From contig JAQUQM010000012.1 of NCBI GenBank assembly GCA_028716085.1, positions 1 through 32,920 of the forward strand: a DNA stretch of 32,920 nt. Direction: 5' to 3'. The notes under the pieces were generated by a model, which saw only the letters and a program-made list of their open reading frames with translations, did not search any database and was not told the origin of the DNA. The position numbers and the translations under genes were made by a program. Shown here one piece after another: positions 7,758 through 16,759 of this stretch (the first letter of the stretch is position 1; each line of letters starts with the position of its first letter). Origin of the DNA: Dehalococcoidia bacterium (GTDB lineage Bacteria > Chloroflexota > Dehalococcoidia > GIF9 > UBA5629).

Positions 7758-7871
7758 TATTGATCCGGATTTGATGTCAAACGTCTAATTAATTAGAAGT
7801 GTAAAAATATATAGTCTGGCAGCACACGGTTCGCGATTGGCCAATATTGATAATAACTTTGGGGGGTACTA

Positions 7872-9038
7872 ATGGAATTCGAGCTTACAGAATCTCAAAA
7901 AATGTTACAAAATACCGTTCGTGAATTTGTTGAAAAGGAGATTACTAAAGAATATTGTCGCCGGTGGGATACCAATCATGAAACAATGGACTGGCTTGAT
8001 CAAAGGATTAGGATAAAAGGCATTGAATTGGGTCTGTTTTGCATTGCAGTGCCCAAGGAGTACGGGGGATTGGGTGGTGGCATGGTGGATGAAGTCATAA
8101 TAGTAGAACAGGTCGCTCGACGTTCTCCAACAGCTGCATTTTCTGTGGGAGGACGAATGTTTGTAGAGCTGATAATGCAGTATGGTACTGAAGAACAAAA
8201 GAATGAGTATTTACCGAAGATGGCAAATGGCACGATAGGTTTTGCTATTGCAATTACTGAACCCGCAGGTGGAACTGATGTTCTTGGCGCCATGTCCACC
8301 ACGGCTGTATCCAATGGTGACAATTTCATTATTAATGGACAAAAGATATACATCACGGGAGCCCACAGGGCGGATTTTATATGTACTCTGGCAATTACAG
8401 ATAGAAACCAACCAAAGAGAAGCAAAGCGGTTTCTCTGCTTTTTGTTGATAGGAAAAGCAAGGGATTAGAGGTAAAGCCTTTGAATAAGCTTAGCATGAG
8501 GGGCGCCGGCACAAATGAAGTATTTTATGCTGATGTCAGAGTGCCCCGGGAGAACCTTATTGGTGAGCTTAATAAAGGATTTTATCAACTGGTCAGCCTG
8601 CTTAATCCTGAGAGAATCTTTTGTGCGGCCACTACAGTTGGTTTAGCGCAGGGCGCTTTCGAAGACGCCCTGGAATACGCTAAATCCAGGATGGCATTCG
8701 GTAAACCGATAGGGCAATTCCAGATTATTCAACATTGGTTAGCAGACATGGCTATTGAAATTGAAATGGGCCGTCTGATGACTTATAAGGCTGCATGGCT
8801 CCTTGACCAGGGCAAGCCGGCTTATCTTGAAGCAGCCGCAGCCAAGGTATGTACATCTGAAATAGCGGTAAAAACCACGACAAATGCCATGGAGATATTT
8901 GCTGGCGCCGGTGTGATGATGGAAACGGATATTCAGCGGTATTTCAGGGATGCAAGACAATTTACATTTGCGCCGATCAGCAACGAAATGGCAAGGAATT
9001 TTATAGGTGAATTAATGGGATTGCCCCGATCATTTTAA
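7872..9038 (+). CDS. Acyl-CoA dehydrogenase
   Basis: A 388-residue flavin enzyme of the acyl-CoA dehydrogenase family that forms an alpha,beta-double bond and passes electrons to ETF. Features in order: an N-terminal helical domain, the FAD/substrate loop ITEPAGGTDV, the SMRGAGTNEV segment, FGKPIGQFQIIQ and RYFRDARQF. At the position of the MCAD catalytic Glu (YEGT) the protein reads FAPIS, with Pro368. A Glu247 in NPERIFCAA lies where isovaleryl-CoA dehydrogenase has its base, so that residue is the probable base. It is the first gene of the plus-strand operon, with a G-rich ribosome binding site. Chain length and branching of the substrate are unknown. Confidence 0.93.
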   Translation: MEFELTESQKMLQNTVREFVEKEITKEYCRRWDTNHETMDWLDQRIRIKGIELGLFCIAVPKEYGGLGGGMVDEVIIVEQVARRSPTAAFSVGGRMFVELIMQYGTEEQKNEYLPKMANGTIGFAIAITEPAGGTDVLGAMSTTAVSNGDNFIINGQKIYITGAHRADFICTLAITDRNQPKRSKAVSLLFVDRKSKGLEVKPLNKLSMRGAGTNEVFYADVRVPRENLIGELNKGFYQLVSLLNPERIFCAATTVGLAQGAFEDALEYAKSRMAFGKPIGQFQIIQHWLADMAIEIEMGRLMTYKAAWLLDQGKPAYLEAAAAKVCTSEIAVKTTTNAMEIFAGAGVMMETDIQRYFRDARQFTFAPISNEMARNFIGELMGLPRSF

Positions 9039-9066
9039 AAAAGAATTATTACAGTAAGAGGGAACT

Positions 9067-9870
9067 ATGAACAAGAATCAATATGAATTTATCATTTATG
9101 AAAAGCTGGATGGTGTCGGTAAAATTATTTTTAACAACCCTGCACGGAACAATGCCATGTCAGCCAAGATGCTGACAGAATTGAAGGATGTACTATTAAA
9201 TGCCCAGTTTGACGGCAGTGTAAATGTTCTGGTATTAACCGGCGCAGGAGACAAGGCTTTTTCATCAGGGCAGGATTTTGCCCTGCCTTTTGAGGGCGCG
9301 GGTACTTCCGTGGGAACGTATAACTACTTGAGGAATGTATGTTATGAAGCCCACAGACTTATGGAAAAAATGGAGAAGCCCATAATAGCTGCTGTTAATG
9401 GCCATTGCCTTGCAGGTGGGTTTGAGTTTGCTCTGGCCTGTGATTTTATTATCGCTTCAGAGAACGCTACTTTTGGGATGCTAGAGGTTGGCCTGGGCAT
9501 ATTGCCTGGATCAGGTGGAATTGTACGCTTATGCAAGGCGCTACCGGTAAGGAAAGCCAAAGAATTGCTTTTCACTACCAGGCGTTTTTCGGCAAAGGAA
9601 GCAGAAGCAATGGGTATTGTCAACAAAGTAGTACCTCAAGGTAAACTTGCGGAGGCGGTAAAGGAAATAACAGACAGCATTTGCCAGAAATCGCCACTGG
9701 CAATCAGGCTTGCCAAGATGGTTGCTAATGCCAGTATAGAAACAACTGATATCGATGTGGCTCTGGCATTGGAAAGATCAGCGGGAGCTCTGATATCTGC
9801 TTCCGAGGATGCGAGGGAAGGTCCGATAGCCTTTCTTCAAAAACGGCCGCCGGTGTTTAAGGGCAAGTAA
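9067..9870 (+). CDS. Enoyl-CoA hydratase/isomerase (crotonase family)
   Basis: A 267-residue crotonase-fold enzyme that should add water across an enoyl-CoA double bond. The oxyanion-hole region AAVNGHCLAGGFE and both catalytic glutamates are present: Glu120 in GGFEFA and Glu140 in GMLEVGLG, exactly 20 residues apart as in rat crotonase. It is therefore probably a true hydratase and not one of the inactive family members. It lies 28 bases after the dehydrogenase and 38 before the thiolase-fold gene, within one operon. Confidence 0.93.
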   Translation: MNKNQYEFIIYEKLDGVGKIIFNNPARNNAMSAKMLTELKDVLLNAQFDGSVNVLVLTGAGDKAFSSGQDFALPFEGAGTSVGTYNYLRNVCYEAHRLMEKMEKPIIAAVNGHCLAGGFEFALACDFIIASENATFGMLEVGLGILPGSGGIVRLCKALPVRKAKELLFTTRRFSAKEAEAMGIVNKVVPQGKLAEAVKEITDSICQKSPLAIRLAKMVANASIETTDIDVALALERSAGALISASEDAREGPIAFLQKRPPVFKGK

Positions 9871-9908
9871 ATAAATTGGTGATTTCAATACAGGAGGAAA
9901 ATTTTGAT

Positions 9909-11090
9909 ATGAGCAGAGGCAAATTGGCCATTGTAGGTATTGGAGAGGTAGCTACCGGATGGTATCCGGACCGGACAGAGTGGGACATGATTTATGATAC
10001 CTGCATAGAAGCTATCAGGGATTCCGGTTTAGGGAAAAATGACGTTGAGGGGGTTATCTCAGTCAATCCTATGGCACAGCCTAAGCTCCAGGGCGAGATA
10101 GGCTTTGGCAAGGTTCCTGAGGAACTGGGATTGAAAGGGTGCAAGGATATTTGCATTGTCAATGCAGGCGGTTCAACAACCACCAATGCTTTGAGGCTGG
10201 CCGAACACTGGATACAAAGTGGAATTGCTAAAACCGTACTGATACACCATTGCACCAAGCATTCCAGCATTCCGATTGATGAGGCCATACGCTTTTTTGC
10301 TACTGCGGGCATCGACCTGCAATGGGAATATCCATTTGGTATGACATACAATGCTTTGATAGCCCTGTCAATGACCAGGTATATGCATGATACTAAAACT
10401 ACTCCTGAGGAGATGGCTTCAATAGTTGTGGCACTGAATAAATGGGCCCAGCTTGATCCACTATCAATGAACAGGAAACCAGTAACGATAGAGAAGGTAC
10501 TAGCATCTAGGATGGTAACCACTCCTCTACATGCATTTGAGTGTAACCGGCTTGGAGATGGTGCATCTGCCATGGTAGTCACTTCGCCCGAACTGGCAAA
10601 GAAACTCACTGATACTCCTGTTTATAAGTTAGGTGAAGCCGTCCGATATACACAGGCTACCATTACGCAAAGGACTGATAGGGAAGGAATCAGGAAGGCA
10701 GTGTCAGATGCAGCCAAAGAAGTCTTGAAAGAAGCAGGTATAACGCTTAAAGACATCAGCATTCTAGAGCTTTATGTAGCTTACCCGCTGGGCATTGTAA
10801 ATTTACTTGAAGGCCTGGGTATTTGCATGCCTGGTGAAGCTGGCAAATTTATTATGGAAGGCAACACATCGCCGGGTGGCAAGTTACCTGTATCGACAAT
10901 GGGCGATGCTGTTGGTCGGGGGCATACAGGTTCCGGCGTGGGTACGGCCACTTATGTGGAATGTGCCAGGCAATTGATGGGAAGGGCAGGTGAACGGCAG
11001 GTCCCAAACTGTAAATATATATTAACCAACTCGGCCGGTGGTTCTGGTATGAACATGATATGGAGCGTATTTGGGAGGGAACTGAAATGA
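9909..11090 (+). CDS. Thiolase-fold protein lacking the nucleophilic Cys, probable aldolase
   Basis: A 393-residue member of the SCP2/SCPx-type thiolase family. I place the start at ATG 9909, after AGGAGG at 9892-9897; an upstream GTG at 9876 lacks a ribosome binding site. Aligned by eye with human SCPx, the catalytic Cys of NNCSTGSTAL is Gly88 (VNAGGSTTTNAL), and the His of ELHDCF is Tyr289 (ELYVAY). His339 in GRGHTG is kept. Ordinary thiolysis is therefore unlikely. The same changes, with a neighbouring DUF35 protein, mark the Ltp2-ChsH2 steroid side-chain aldolases, so a retro-aldol cleavage of a 3-hydroxyacyl-CoA is the best inference. Its stop overlaps the next start (ATGA). Confidence 0.85.
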   Translation: MSRGKLAIVGIGEVATGWYPDRTEWDMIYDTCIEAIRDSGLGKNDVEGVISVNPMAQPKLQGEIGFGKVPEELGLKGCKDICIVNAGGSTTTNALRLAEHWIQSGIAKTVLIHHCTKHSSIPIDEAIRFFATAGIDLQWEYPFGMTYNALIALSMTRYMHDTKTTPEEMASIVVALNKWAQLDPLSMNRKPVTIEKVLASRMVTTPLHAFECNRLGDGASAMVVTSPELAKKLTDTPVYKLGEAVRYTQATITQRTDREGIRKAVSDAAKEVLKEAGITLKDISILELYVAYPLGIVNLLEGLGICMPGEAGKFIMEGNTSPGGKLPVSTMGDAVGRGHTGSGVGTATYVECARQLMGRAGERQVPNCKYILTNSAGGSGMNMIWSVFGRELK

Positions 11091-11494
11091 ACGATTATAA
11101 TAAACCGTTACCTGTAAAACAACCATGGAGTGAAGAATTCTGGAAGGGCACAAAACGTCGTAAACTTCTAATACAGCATTGCAACGACTGCGGTAAGAAT
11201 ATATTTTATCCGCGTAAATATTGTCCTGAGTGTTGGTCATCCAATCTGGGATGGATTGAATCTAAGGGCACTGGCACACTGTTCAGCTACACAGTGACCA
11301 TGTATGGTGTAGAGGAAAAATTTATGGCGGATTTACCATATGTTATAGCATTAGTTGACCTGGGGGAAGGAATCCGTGTTATGAGCAGGCTTGTAAATTG
11401 CAGACATGAAGATATTAAATGTGATATACCTGTCAAAGTAGTGTTCGAAGACATGACGGATGAATTCACAATCTTCTATTTTGAACCTGCTTAG
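11087..11494 (+). CDS. DUF35 OB-fold/zinc-ribbon protein, partner of the thiolase-fold protein
   Basis: A 135-residue protein with a rubredoxin-like zinc ribbon (CNDC at about residues 29-32 and CPEC at about 44-47) followed by an OB-fold (GTGTLFSYTV onward). DUF35 proteins bind thiolase-fold partners and channel acyl-CoA between active sites, as in archaeal HMG-CoA synthesis and in the ChsH2 DUF35 domain bound to Ltp2. Start ATG 11087 overlaps the thiolase-fold stop by four bases and has GGAGGG seven bases upstream. The overlap implies coupled synthesis and a physical complex. Confidence 0.9.
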   Translation: MNDYNKPLPVKQPWSEEFWKGTKRRKLLIQHCNDCGKNIFYPRKYCPECWSSNLGWIESKGTGTLFSYTVTMYGVEEKFMADLPYVIALVDLGEGIRVMSRLVNCRHEDIKCDIPVKVVFEDMTDEFTIFYFEPA

Positions 11495-11544
11495 TTCAGC
11501 TGCGAAATATTTATTATTTTAAGTTTATAAATGGGAGTGGATTT

Positions 11545-13149
11545 ATGCAAACGCTAGCGGACATTCCAAGAAAATGGGCTTCAATGATCCCAGATAAGGA
11601 GTGCATGGTATGTTATAGTTATGATGAAGAAAGGTTCACCTGGAAGCAGTTAAATGACAGAATAAACCGGTTAGCCAATGCTCTGCTCAAATTGGGATTC
11701 AAGCGAGGTGAACACCTCGCTATACTCATGGAGAATTGCCACAGGTATGTAGAGCTATATTACGCTACCTATAAGACCGGTATCATACCAGTGCCTCTGA
11801 ATTTCAGGCTTCATCGTAATGAGATTCGGCACATCATCGAACATTCCGATGCCAGAGGCCTGGTTGTTGGTCCGGAAAAGGAATTACATGAAATTCTTGC
11901 AGCAATCAAACCGCAATTAAAGAAGGTAAGAACATTTATAAGTGCCATTGAACGTGTTCCGGGTATGGAATATTATGAGAAAATGTTAGAACAAAGTACG
12001 TCCAATGAGCCTCCGGTGGAAATCAAGGAAGATGATGATGCTCTATTGATGTATACCGGTGGAACCACAGGATTGCCTAAAGGCGCTGTATTGACACATA
12101 GAAACCAGGTTAACTGGATCATTGACGGGTTAATTACTTCAGTAGTATTCAACAGTACAAGCTTCAATAAAGACGATAGCACACTATTCATTCTTCCCGC
12201 ATTCCATATTTCTTACTGGCCCATCATACTTTATCATTTCCTTGGATTAAAAGTAGTTATGGTAAGAAGGCCGGACCTCATACAGATAATGCAACTGATC
12301 GAGAAAGAGAAAATTACTCACATGAATGCCGTGCCTACAGTATATTTCTGGCTTGTAAATCATCCGGACCTAAGGAAATATGATTTAAGCAGTATTGTAA
12401 GTTTTGGTTGGGCGGGTGCTCAATTCCCTCATGAGGTACTAAAGCAATGTATAGAAGTATTTGGTCCTGTATTTACTTCGGGATGTGGTGCCACAGAGGG
12501 CGGCCCTTGGGCCCAGCTCGGTTTTAGCGATCATGTAATAGAGGGCTCCGAACTTGAGAAAGACCGGATCAAATCTATTGGAAAGCCCACTTTATTATGT
12601 GATGTCAAGATCGTAGATGATAATGGAAGAGAAGTTAAGCAGGGTGAAGTAGGCGAGATGGTCGTCAAGACCAAATCAACTATGAAAGAATACTGGAAAG
12701 ATCCTGAAAAAACTAAAAAGGTTATGAAAGGTGACTGGTATTATACAGGCGATCTGGGATATGTTAGTGAAGACGGCTATATCTATCTGAAGGAAAGAAC
12801 TGCTGACATGATCAAAAGCGGTGGCGAAAGAGTCTATCCCTCTGAGGTTGAAAACGTTATTTATAAACATCCATCTGTCTCAGAAGTCACCGTGATAGGC
12901 GCACCCGATCTGGAATGGGGTGAAAAAGTAGTAGCTGTTGTTTATCTAAAGCGGGAATTCCATGAGAAGTATAAAGAAAATGAAGATAGCCTGCGAAATG
13001 AGCTTAAGGAATTATGCCGCAAAGAGTTGTCCGGATATAAATGTCCGAAGGTGATTGACTTCAGCGACCAACCACTGCCTAAAACAGTCGTGGGCAAATT
13101 GACAAGAAAAGAGCTGAAAGATAAGTATAAAACAGCCGGCAATAAATAA
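11545..13149 (+). CDS. AMP-forming acyl-CoA ligase
   Basis: A 534-residue ANL-superfamily enzyme that adenylates a carboxylic acid and transfers it to CoA. The P-loop motif YTGGTTGLPKG is at residues 170-180. Later motifs are SGCGATEGG, YYTGDLGYVSEDGYIYL and RTADMIKSGGERVYPSEVE, with the catalytic C-terminal Lys in VVGKLTRKEL. All expected elements are present, so it should be active. It probably activates the substrate of the operon; the type of acid cannot be read from sequence. A GGGAGTGG ribosome site precedes the ATG. Confidence 0.94.
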   Translation: MQTLADIPRKWASMIPDKECMVCYSYDEERFTWKQLNDRINRLANALLKLGFKRGEHLAILMENCHRYVELYYATYKTGIIPVPLNFRLHRNEIRHIIEHSDARGLVVGPEKELHEILAAIKPQLKKVRTFISAIERVPGMEYYEKMLEQSTSNEPPVEIKEDDDALLMYTGGTTGLPKGAVLTHRNQVNWIIDGLITSVVFNSTSFNKDDSTLFILPAFHISYWPIILYHFLGLKVVMVRRPDLIQIMQLIEKEKITHMNAVPTVYFWLVNHPDLRKYDLSSIVSFGWAGAQFPHEVLKQCIEVFGPVFTSGCGATEGGPWAQLGFSDHVIEGSELEKDRIKSIGKPTLLCDVKIVDDNGREVKQGEVGEMVVKTKSTMKEYWKDPEKTKKVMKGDWYYTGDLGYVSEDGYIYLKERTADMIKSGGERVYPSEVENVIYKHPSVSEVTVIGAPDLEWGEKVVAVVYLKREFHEKYKENEDSLRNELKELCRKELSGYKCPKVIDFSDQPLPKTVVGKLTRKELKDKYKTAGNK

Positions 13150-13294
13150 GTCTATACGAAAAATATTAATTTTGGGTTTATAGGAGGCTATCCATGGCAA
13201 CAGCAGGACTCTTTGATCCAATCCACATCAAGCACGTGGAAATTCCCAATAGGATAGCATTGGCTCCGATGAACGTGACATATTCCACACAGGA
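13139..13294 (+). repeat. Source of the fossil: end of ligase and start of oxidoreductase
   Basis: This 156-base stretch covers the ligase stop codon, the spacer and the first 34 codons of the oxidoreductase, and ends at CCACACAGGA (13285-13294). A degraded copy, about 80% identical with a two-base insertion, lies at 18149-18306 in the same orientation. Confidence 0.85.
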
Positions 13295-14468
13295 TGGATA
13301 TGCGACGCAGCAAGATATGGCTCACCTTGCACGTAGGGCGCAAGGGGGATTCGGCCTGATCATCACAGGGGCTGTAATTGCCACAAAGCTCGCAGCGCCA
13401 TTTGTCTATCACCGGAACCTGTATTTGTATGATGAGTCATTTGTTCCGGGTTTGAATATGATGGTACAGGCTTGCCACAACTTTGGCGCTAAAATATTTT
13501 GCCAGTTAAGCGTCGGGTTCGGCCGGCAAGGGCATGCACTTGACGGTAGGCCATCACCTGCTCCTTCACGTATACCCCTTGAACGTTCACCCGAAAGGAC
13601 ACCCAAAGGCATAATTGATTATATGATACGTGCACCCGGCGTGCTAGCGGAAACATTACACGATCCGGTTCCCAGAGAGATGACTATTGAAGAGATTAAG
13701 GATGAAGTATACCAATATGCCATGGCTTGCAGGAAGTGTGTTTATGCTGGGTTCGATGGAATTGAAATACATGCACCGCACGGCTACCTAGAGCATCAAT
13801 TCCTATCACCGCGCTCTAACAAGAGGACCGATATGTATGGTGGCTCCTTGGAAAACCGGATGAGGTTCCTGCTGGAAGTCACTCAGATGGCGCTTATGGC
13901 TGTTGGTAATGCAGTGCCAGTCGGTATCAGGATGAGCGCGCAGGAGCATATGCCCGATGGTATCACGATTGATGAGGTGAAAATTGTTGTCAAGAGGCTG
14001 GAAGATCTCGGTGTTGCCTACCTTCAGCTATCGGACGGTTCATACGAAGCTCTTGACTATATGTTCCCCGGTTCTATTAAGCATGTAGAGGAGCATCTTC
14101 TCAGGGAAGCGAAAGAGATTAAATCAGTGCTCAAGATACCCATTATTGTCCCCGGCGTTAATGATCGGGCCATAGCAGAAAAGGCGATAGCGGAAGGGGT
14201 AGCGGATATGATCTCGCTGGGAAGGGGAGCACTGGCAGATCCCGACTGGCCTAATAAAGTGAAAGCTGGCAAAAAGGTAACAGAGTGCAAAAGGGATTGT
14301 ATGTGCCTGATAGGATCATTGGTAGGTCTTTCTCCGAGGTGCACGGTCAATCCTGAACTTGGTTACGAGCAATACGATCCTGATCTTTTCCCCAAGAAAA
14401 GGGTCGGGCCTACTGTACCTTCTGCTTTGACTAAGCTGCCACCGCCTCCACCCCCGCCTCATATTTAA
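13194..14468 (+). CDS. Old Yellow Enzyme-type NADH:flavin oxidoreductase, short form
   Basis: A 424-residue FMN TIM-barrel protein related to the N-terminal half of 2,4-dienoyl-CoA reductase and BaiCD/BaiH. It has HAPHGYLEHQFLSPRSNKR (probable proton donor Tyr198) and MYGGSLENRMRF. Cys365, 369, 371 and 383 sit where these enzymes bind a 4Fe-4S cluster, but the spacing is C-x3-C-x-C-x11-C rather than the usual C-x2-C-x3-C-x11/12-C. The FAD/NAD(P)H-binding C-terminal half of the long family is missing. The chain ends in a poly-proline tail (KLPPPPPPPHI). A role in reducing an enoyl- or dienoyl-CoA in the operon is likely. The start has TAGGAGG upstream. Confidence 0.9.
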   Translation: MATAGLFDPIHIKHVEIPNRIALAPMNVTYSTQDGYATQQDMAHLARRAQGGFGLIITGAVIATKLAAPFVYHRNLYLYDESFVPGLNMMVQACHNFGAKIFCQLSVGFGRQGHALDGRPSPAPSRIPLERSPERTPKGIIDYMIRAPGVLAETLHDPVPREMTIEEIKDEVYQYAMACRKCVYAGFDGIEIHAPHGYLEHQFLSPRSNKRTDMYGGSLENRMRFLLEVTQMALMAVGNAVPVGIRMSAQEHMPDGITIDEVKIVVKRLEDLGVAYLQLSDGSYEALDYMFPGSIKHVEEHLLREAKEIKSVLKIPIIVPGVNDRAIAEKAIAEGVADMISLGRGALADPDWPNKVKAGKKVTECKRDCMCLIGSLVGLSPRCTVNPELGYEQYDPDLFPKKRVGPTVPSALTKLPPPPPPPHI

Positions 14469-14577
14469 AGCAAGCAGCTAAGCTAGCGGAGATGGATTTA
14501 TAACGTGTTAACGATAATTACTAATTGAGCATACGGTAATTTTAACATTGGGATTTATTAAATGGAAGGACGTAAAG

Positions 14578-15585
14578 ATGGCTACAAAACAATTCAAAAA
14601 GGACGGTTACTTTAAAATTGACCCTGAAGCTCACCTCATTGGTGATATGACACCCTATAACTATTATCCGGGTGTAAAAATGTGGTGGGACGCTATTGCC
14701 AATATTAGGCGTCCGCTCACCATGGGTGCCCCCGTTTCTTTAATAGAGACGTTGGAACCTGATGAAATGGTTAAAAACCATAATCCTCAAAACCTGTTAA
14801 ATGCGATGGATAAATATGGCGTTGATATTGCCTGCCTTTTGCCGGAATCAATGATGGATACTACCCTATATTCCAGTCGCTGGGTTTCGAATGGGGATAT
14901 GGCCAAGGTAGTCGATTCAAATCCTGATCGATTTATGTACGAACCCAATGTCTCCCCGATAAAGTTTAGGGGGGTAAAAAATGCGATTTGGGAACTTGAA
15001 TATTGGGTCAAAGAAAAAGGTGCCAAAATATTCAAATACTATCCGCCGGAGGATACTTATATTAATGATGAAGATCTCTGGCCATTCTACAAAAGAGCTG
15101 AAGAACTGGATATTGTGCTGGATATTCATACTGGTATGAGTTGGTGCCCACCTGGCAAGAGCAAATATGCAGTGCCGATATTGCTCGACGATGTTGCTCG
15201 CGATTTCCCGCACCTGAAGATCATTGCCTTTCATATGGGCTACCCGTACTGCGATGAGTTGAATATGATAGCGATGGGACATCCCAACATAACGCTATGC
15301 CTGACTTTGCTTGTTCCCTGGGCGATAATGGCCCCGCGTAAATTTGCCAAGATTATTGGTGAAGCATTGCGTTTTGTAGGTCCTGACAGGATTACCTGGG
15401 GTGTGGATTATGCTGGTTACGCAGCTCAGATGGCGTTTGCAGTAACCGGGCTTCGCGAGTTCCAGATACCTTTGGATATGCAGGAATCTTACGGATATCC
15501 TGCAATCACCGATGAAGATCGTGCAAAAATATTTGGTCTTAATCTGGCCAGATTAATGGGCATTGATACTAAAAGGAGAATTTAA
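14578..15585 (+). CDS. Amidohydrolase-family (ACMSD-like) metal enzyme
   Basis: A 335-residue amidohydrolase 2 family TIM barrel. Likely metal ligands are Glu17 and His19 (DPEAHL), His184 (LDIHTG) and His219 (AFHMG), with Asp277 (WGVDYAG) as the catalytic acid. Members hydrolyse C-N or C-C bonds or decarboxylate acids (ACMSD, gamma-resorcylate decarboxylase). Which applies here is not known; a decarboxylation or ring-opening step would fit the operon. I chose ATG 14578, with GGAAGGA seven bases upstream, over an in-frame ATG at 14548 without a ribosome site. Confidence 0.88.
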   Translation: MATKQFKKDGYFKIDPEAHLIGDMTPYNYYPGVKMWWDAIANIRRPLTMGAPVSLIETLEPDEMVKNHNPQNLLNAMDKYGVDIACLLPESMMDTTLYSSRWVSNGDMAKVVDSNPDRFMYEPNVSPIKFRGVKNAIWELEYWVKEKGAKIFKYYPPEDTYINDEDLWPFYKRAEELDIVLDIHTGMSWCPPGKSKYAVPILLDDVARDFPHLKIIAFHMGYPYCDELNMIAMGHPNITLCLTLLVPWAIMAPRKFAKIIGEALRFVGPDRITWGVDYAGYAAQMAFAVTGLREFQIPLDMQESYGYPAITDEDRAKIFGLNLARLMGIDTKRRI

Positions 15586-15706
15586 TCCGAAGTAATTAGT
15601 TGGATAAATTACTTCAAAATATTTTGCTCCCGTATACGGCTGGTAAAGATATCTTGATGAGACATGGATGATACTGAATGTCTGCAACTAAAGGAGATTA
15701 TTTCCT

Positions 15707-16717
15707 GTGGAAGTTTTATATGAAGGATTAGGCCAGCTAATCGGCTGGCATGATCCGGATGAAAATCGCGAATACGTATTGCACAATAAATCCCGTGAAT
15801 TAAAAGATAAAACCATGACGGCTAATCAAGCCGTCGGTAAGTTTATCAAAGACGGTGATTTTATTGCCAGTGGTGGATTCGGTCACGTCAGGGTTTCCAT
15901 GAACATTATCTATGAGATATTGCGGCAGCAAAAACGCAACTTAATCATGGCCGGTAAAACTGCGGTACATGATCTTGATATACTGGTTGGAAATGGATGT
16001 GTGGATAGAGTTGAAGTGGCATACAGTTTCGGTCATGAGATAAGAGGCCTTTCTCCGGCCAGCAGGCGCATGGTGGAATCAGGGAAATGTCGTGTAGTAG
16101 CTGAAACCAGCAACGCTGGTTACCAGTGGAGATTTCTGGCGGGAATGCTGGGAATACCTTTTCTTCCCAGCCGTAATCTGATGGGCACAGATACGGCTAA
16201 ATATAGTTCCTGTAAAGTTGTAAAAGATCCTTTCAGTGGTAAGCTTATAAACCTGATTCCCGCCGCTTATCCTGATGTCGCTTTTATTCACGTTCACAGG
16301 TGCGATATCTACGGTAATTGCCAGATAGATGGTATTCTGGTGGAAGATTTTGAGCTTGCACGTTGCGCCCGAAAACTCATTATTACAACGGAACAAATCA
16401 TCTCATCCGACGTTATACGCACAGAGCCGTGGAAAACAGTAATACCGTTTTATTTCGTTGATGGAGTGGTAGAACAGCGCTATGGATCACATCCTTGCGA
16501 GATGCATGGGGAATATTTCTTTGATGAGGAACATATCGCTGAATGGCTTGATCTATCCAAAACTGATGACGGAGTGAAGAAGTATTCTGGCAAATACATT
16601 TACGGTGTTGAGGATTTTGGCGAATATATTGAACTTTGCGGCGGCGAAAAGAAAATGTTCTTCTTAAAAGAGCGTCAAGCTATGCGAGTGTCATTAATAA
16701 CACCATGGCGAAAGTGA
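15707..16717 (+). CDS. Family I CoA-transferase, alpha subunit (GctA-like)
   Basis: A 336-residue subunit with the family features GDFIASGGFGHVR near the N-terminus and FIHVHRCDIYGNCQIDG in the middle. It most resembles glutaconate CoA-transferase subunit A in layout. With the following beta subunit it should move CoA between acyl groups. The start is GTG 15707, preceded by AAAGGAG. It lies 121 bases after the amidohydrolase gene and 42 before the beta gene. Confidence 0.9.
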   Translation: MEVLYEGLGQLIGWHDPDENREYVLHNKSRELKDKTMTANQAVGKFIKDGDFIASGGFGHVRVSMNIIYEILRQQKRNLIMAGKTAVHDLDILVGNGCVDRVEVAYSFGHEIRGLSPASRRMVESGKCRVVAETSNAGYQWRFLAGMLGIPFLPSRNLMGTDTAKYSSCKVVKDPFSGKLINLIPAAYPDVAFIHVHRCDIYGNCQIDGILVEDFELARCARKLIITTEQIISSDVIRTEPWKTVIPFYFVDGVVEQRYGSHPCEMHGEYFFDEEHIAEWLDLSKTDDGVKKYSGKYIYGVEDFGEYIELCGGEKKMFFLKERQAMRVSLITPWRK

Positions 16718-16759
16718 CCAATAAAAATGTTATCTCTATATTTGTAAGGAAATAAAAAC

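Larger units (their letters stand above)
7524..7871. other. Divergent control region between the PadR gene and the catabolic operon
   Basis: A 348-base, very AT-rich spacer. It contains a perfect 12-base palindrome ATAGTTAACTAT (7566-7577) close to the PadR start and TTGACA (7703-7708) with an AT-rich -10 region (TAACAT 7725-7730 or TATAAT 7730-7735) toward the dehydrogenase. It also holds the ACTAGTATTAATTTATACTA element (7738-7757) and a G-rich ribosome binding site just before 7872. Confidence 0.6.

Noticed and set aside
9876-9908. Upstream GTG start for the thiolase-fold protein
   Set aside because: The strong AGGAGG at 9892-9897 lies between this GTG and the ATG at 9909, which begins the conserved sequence.
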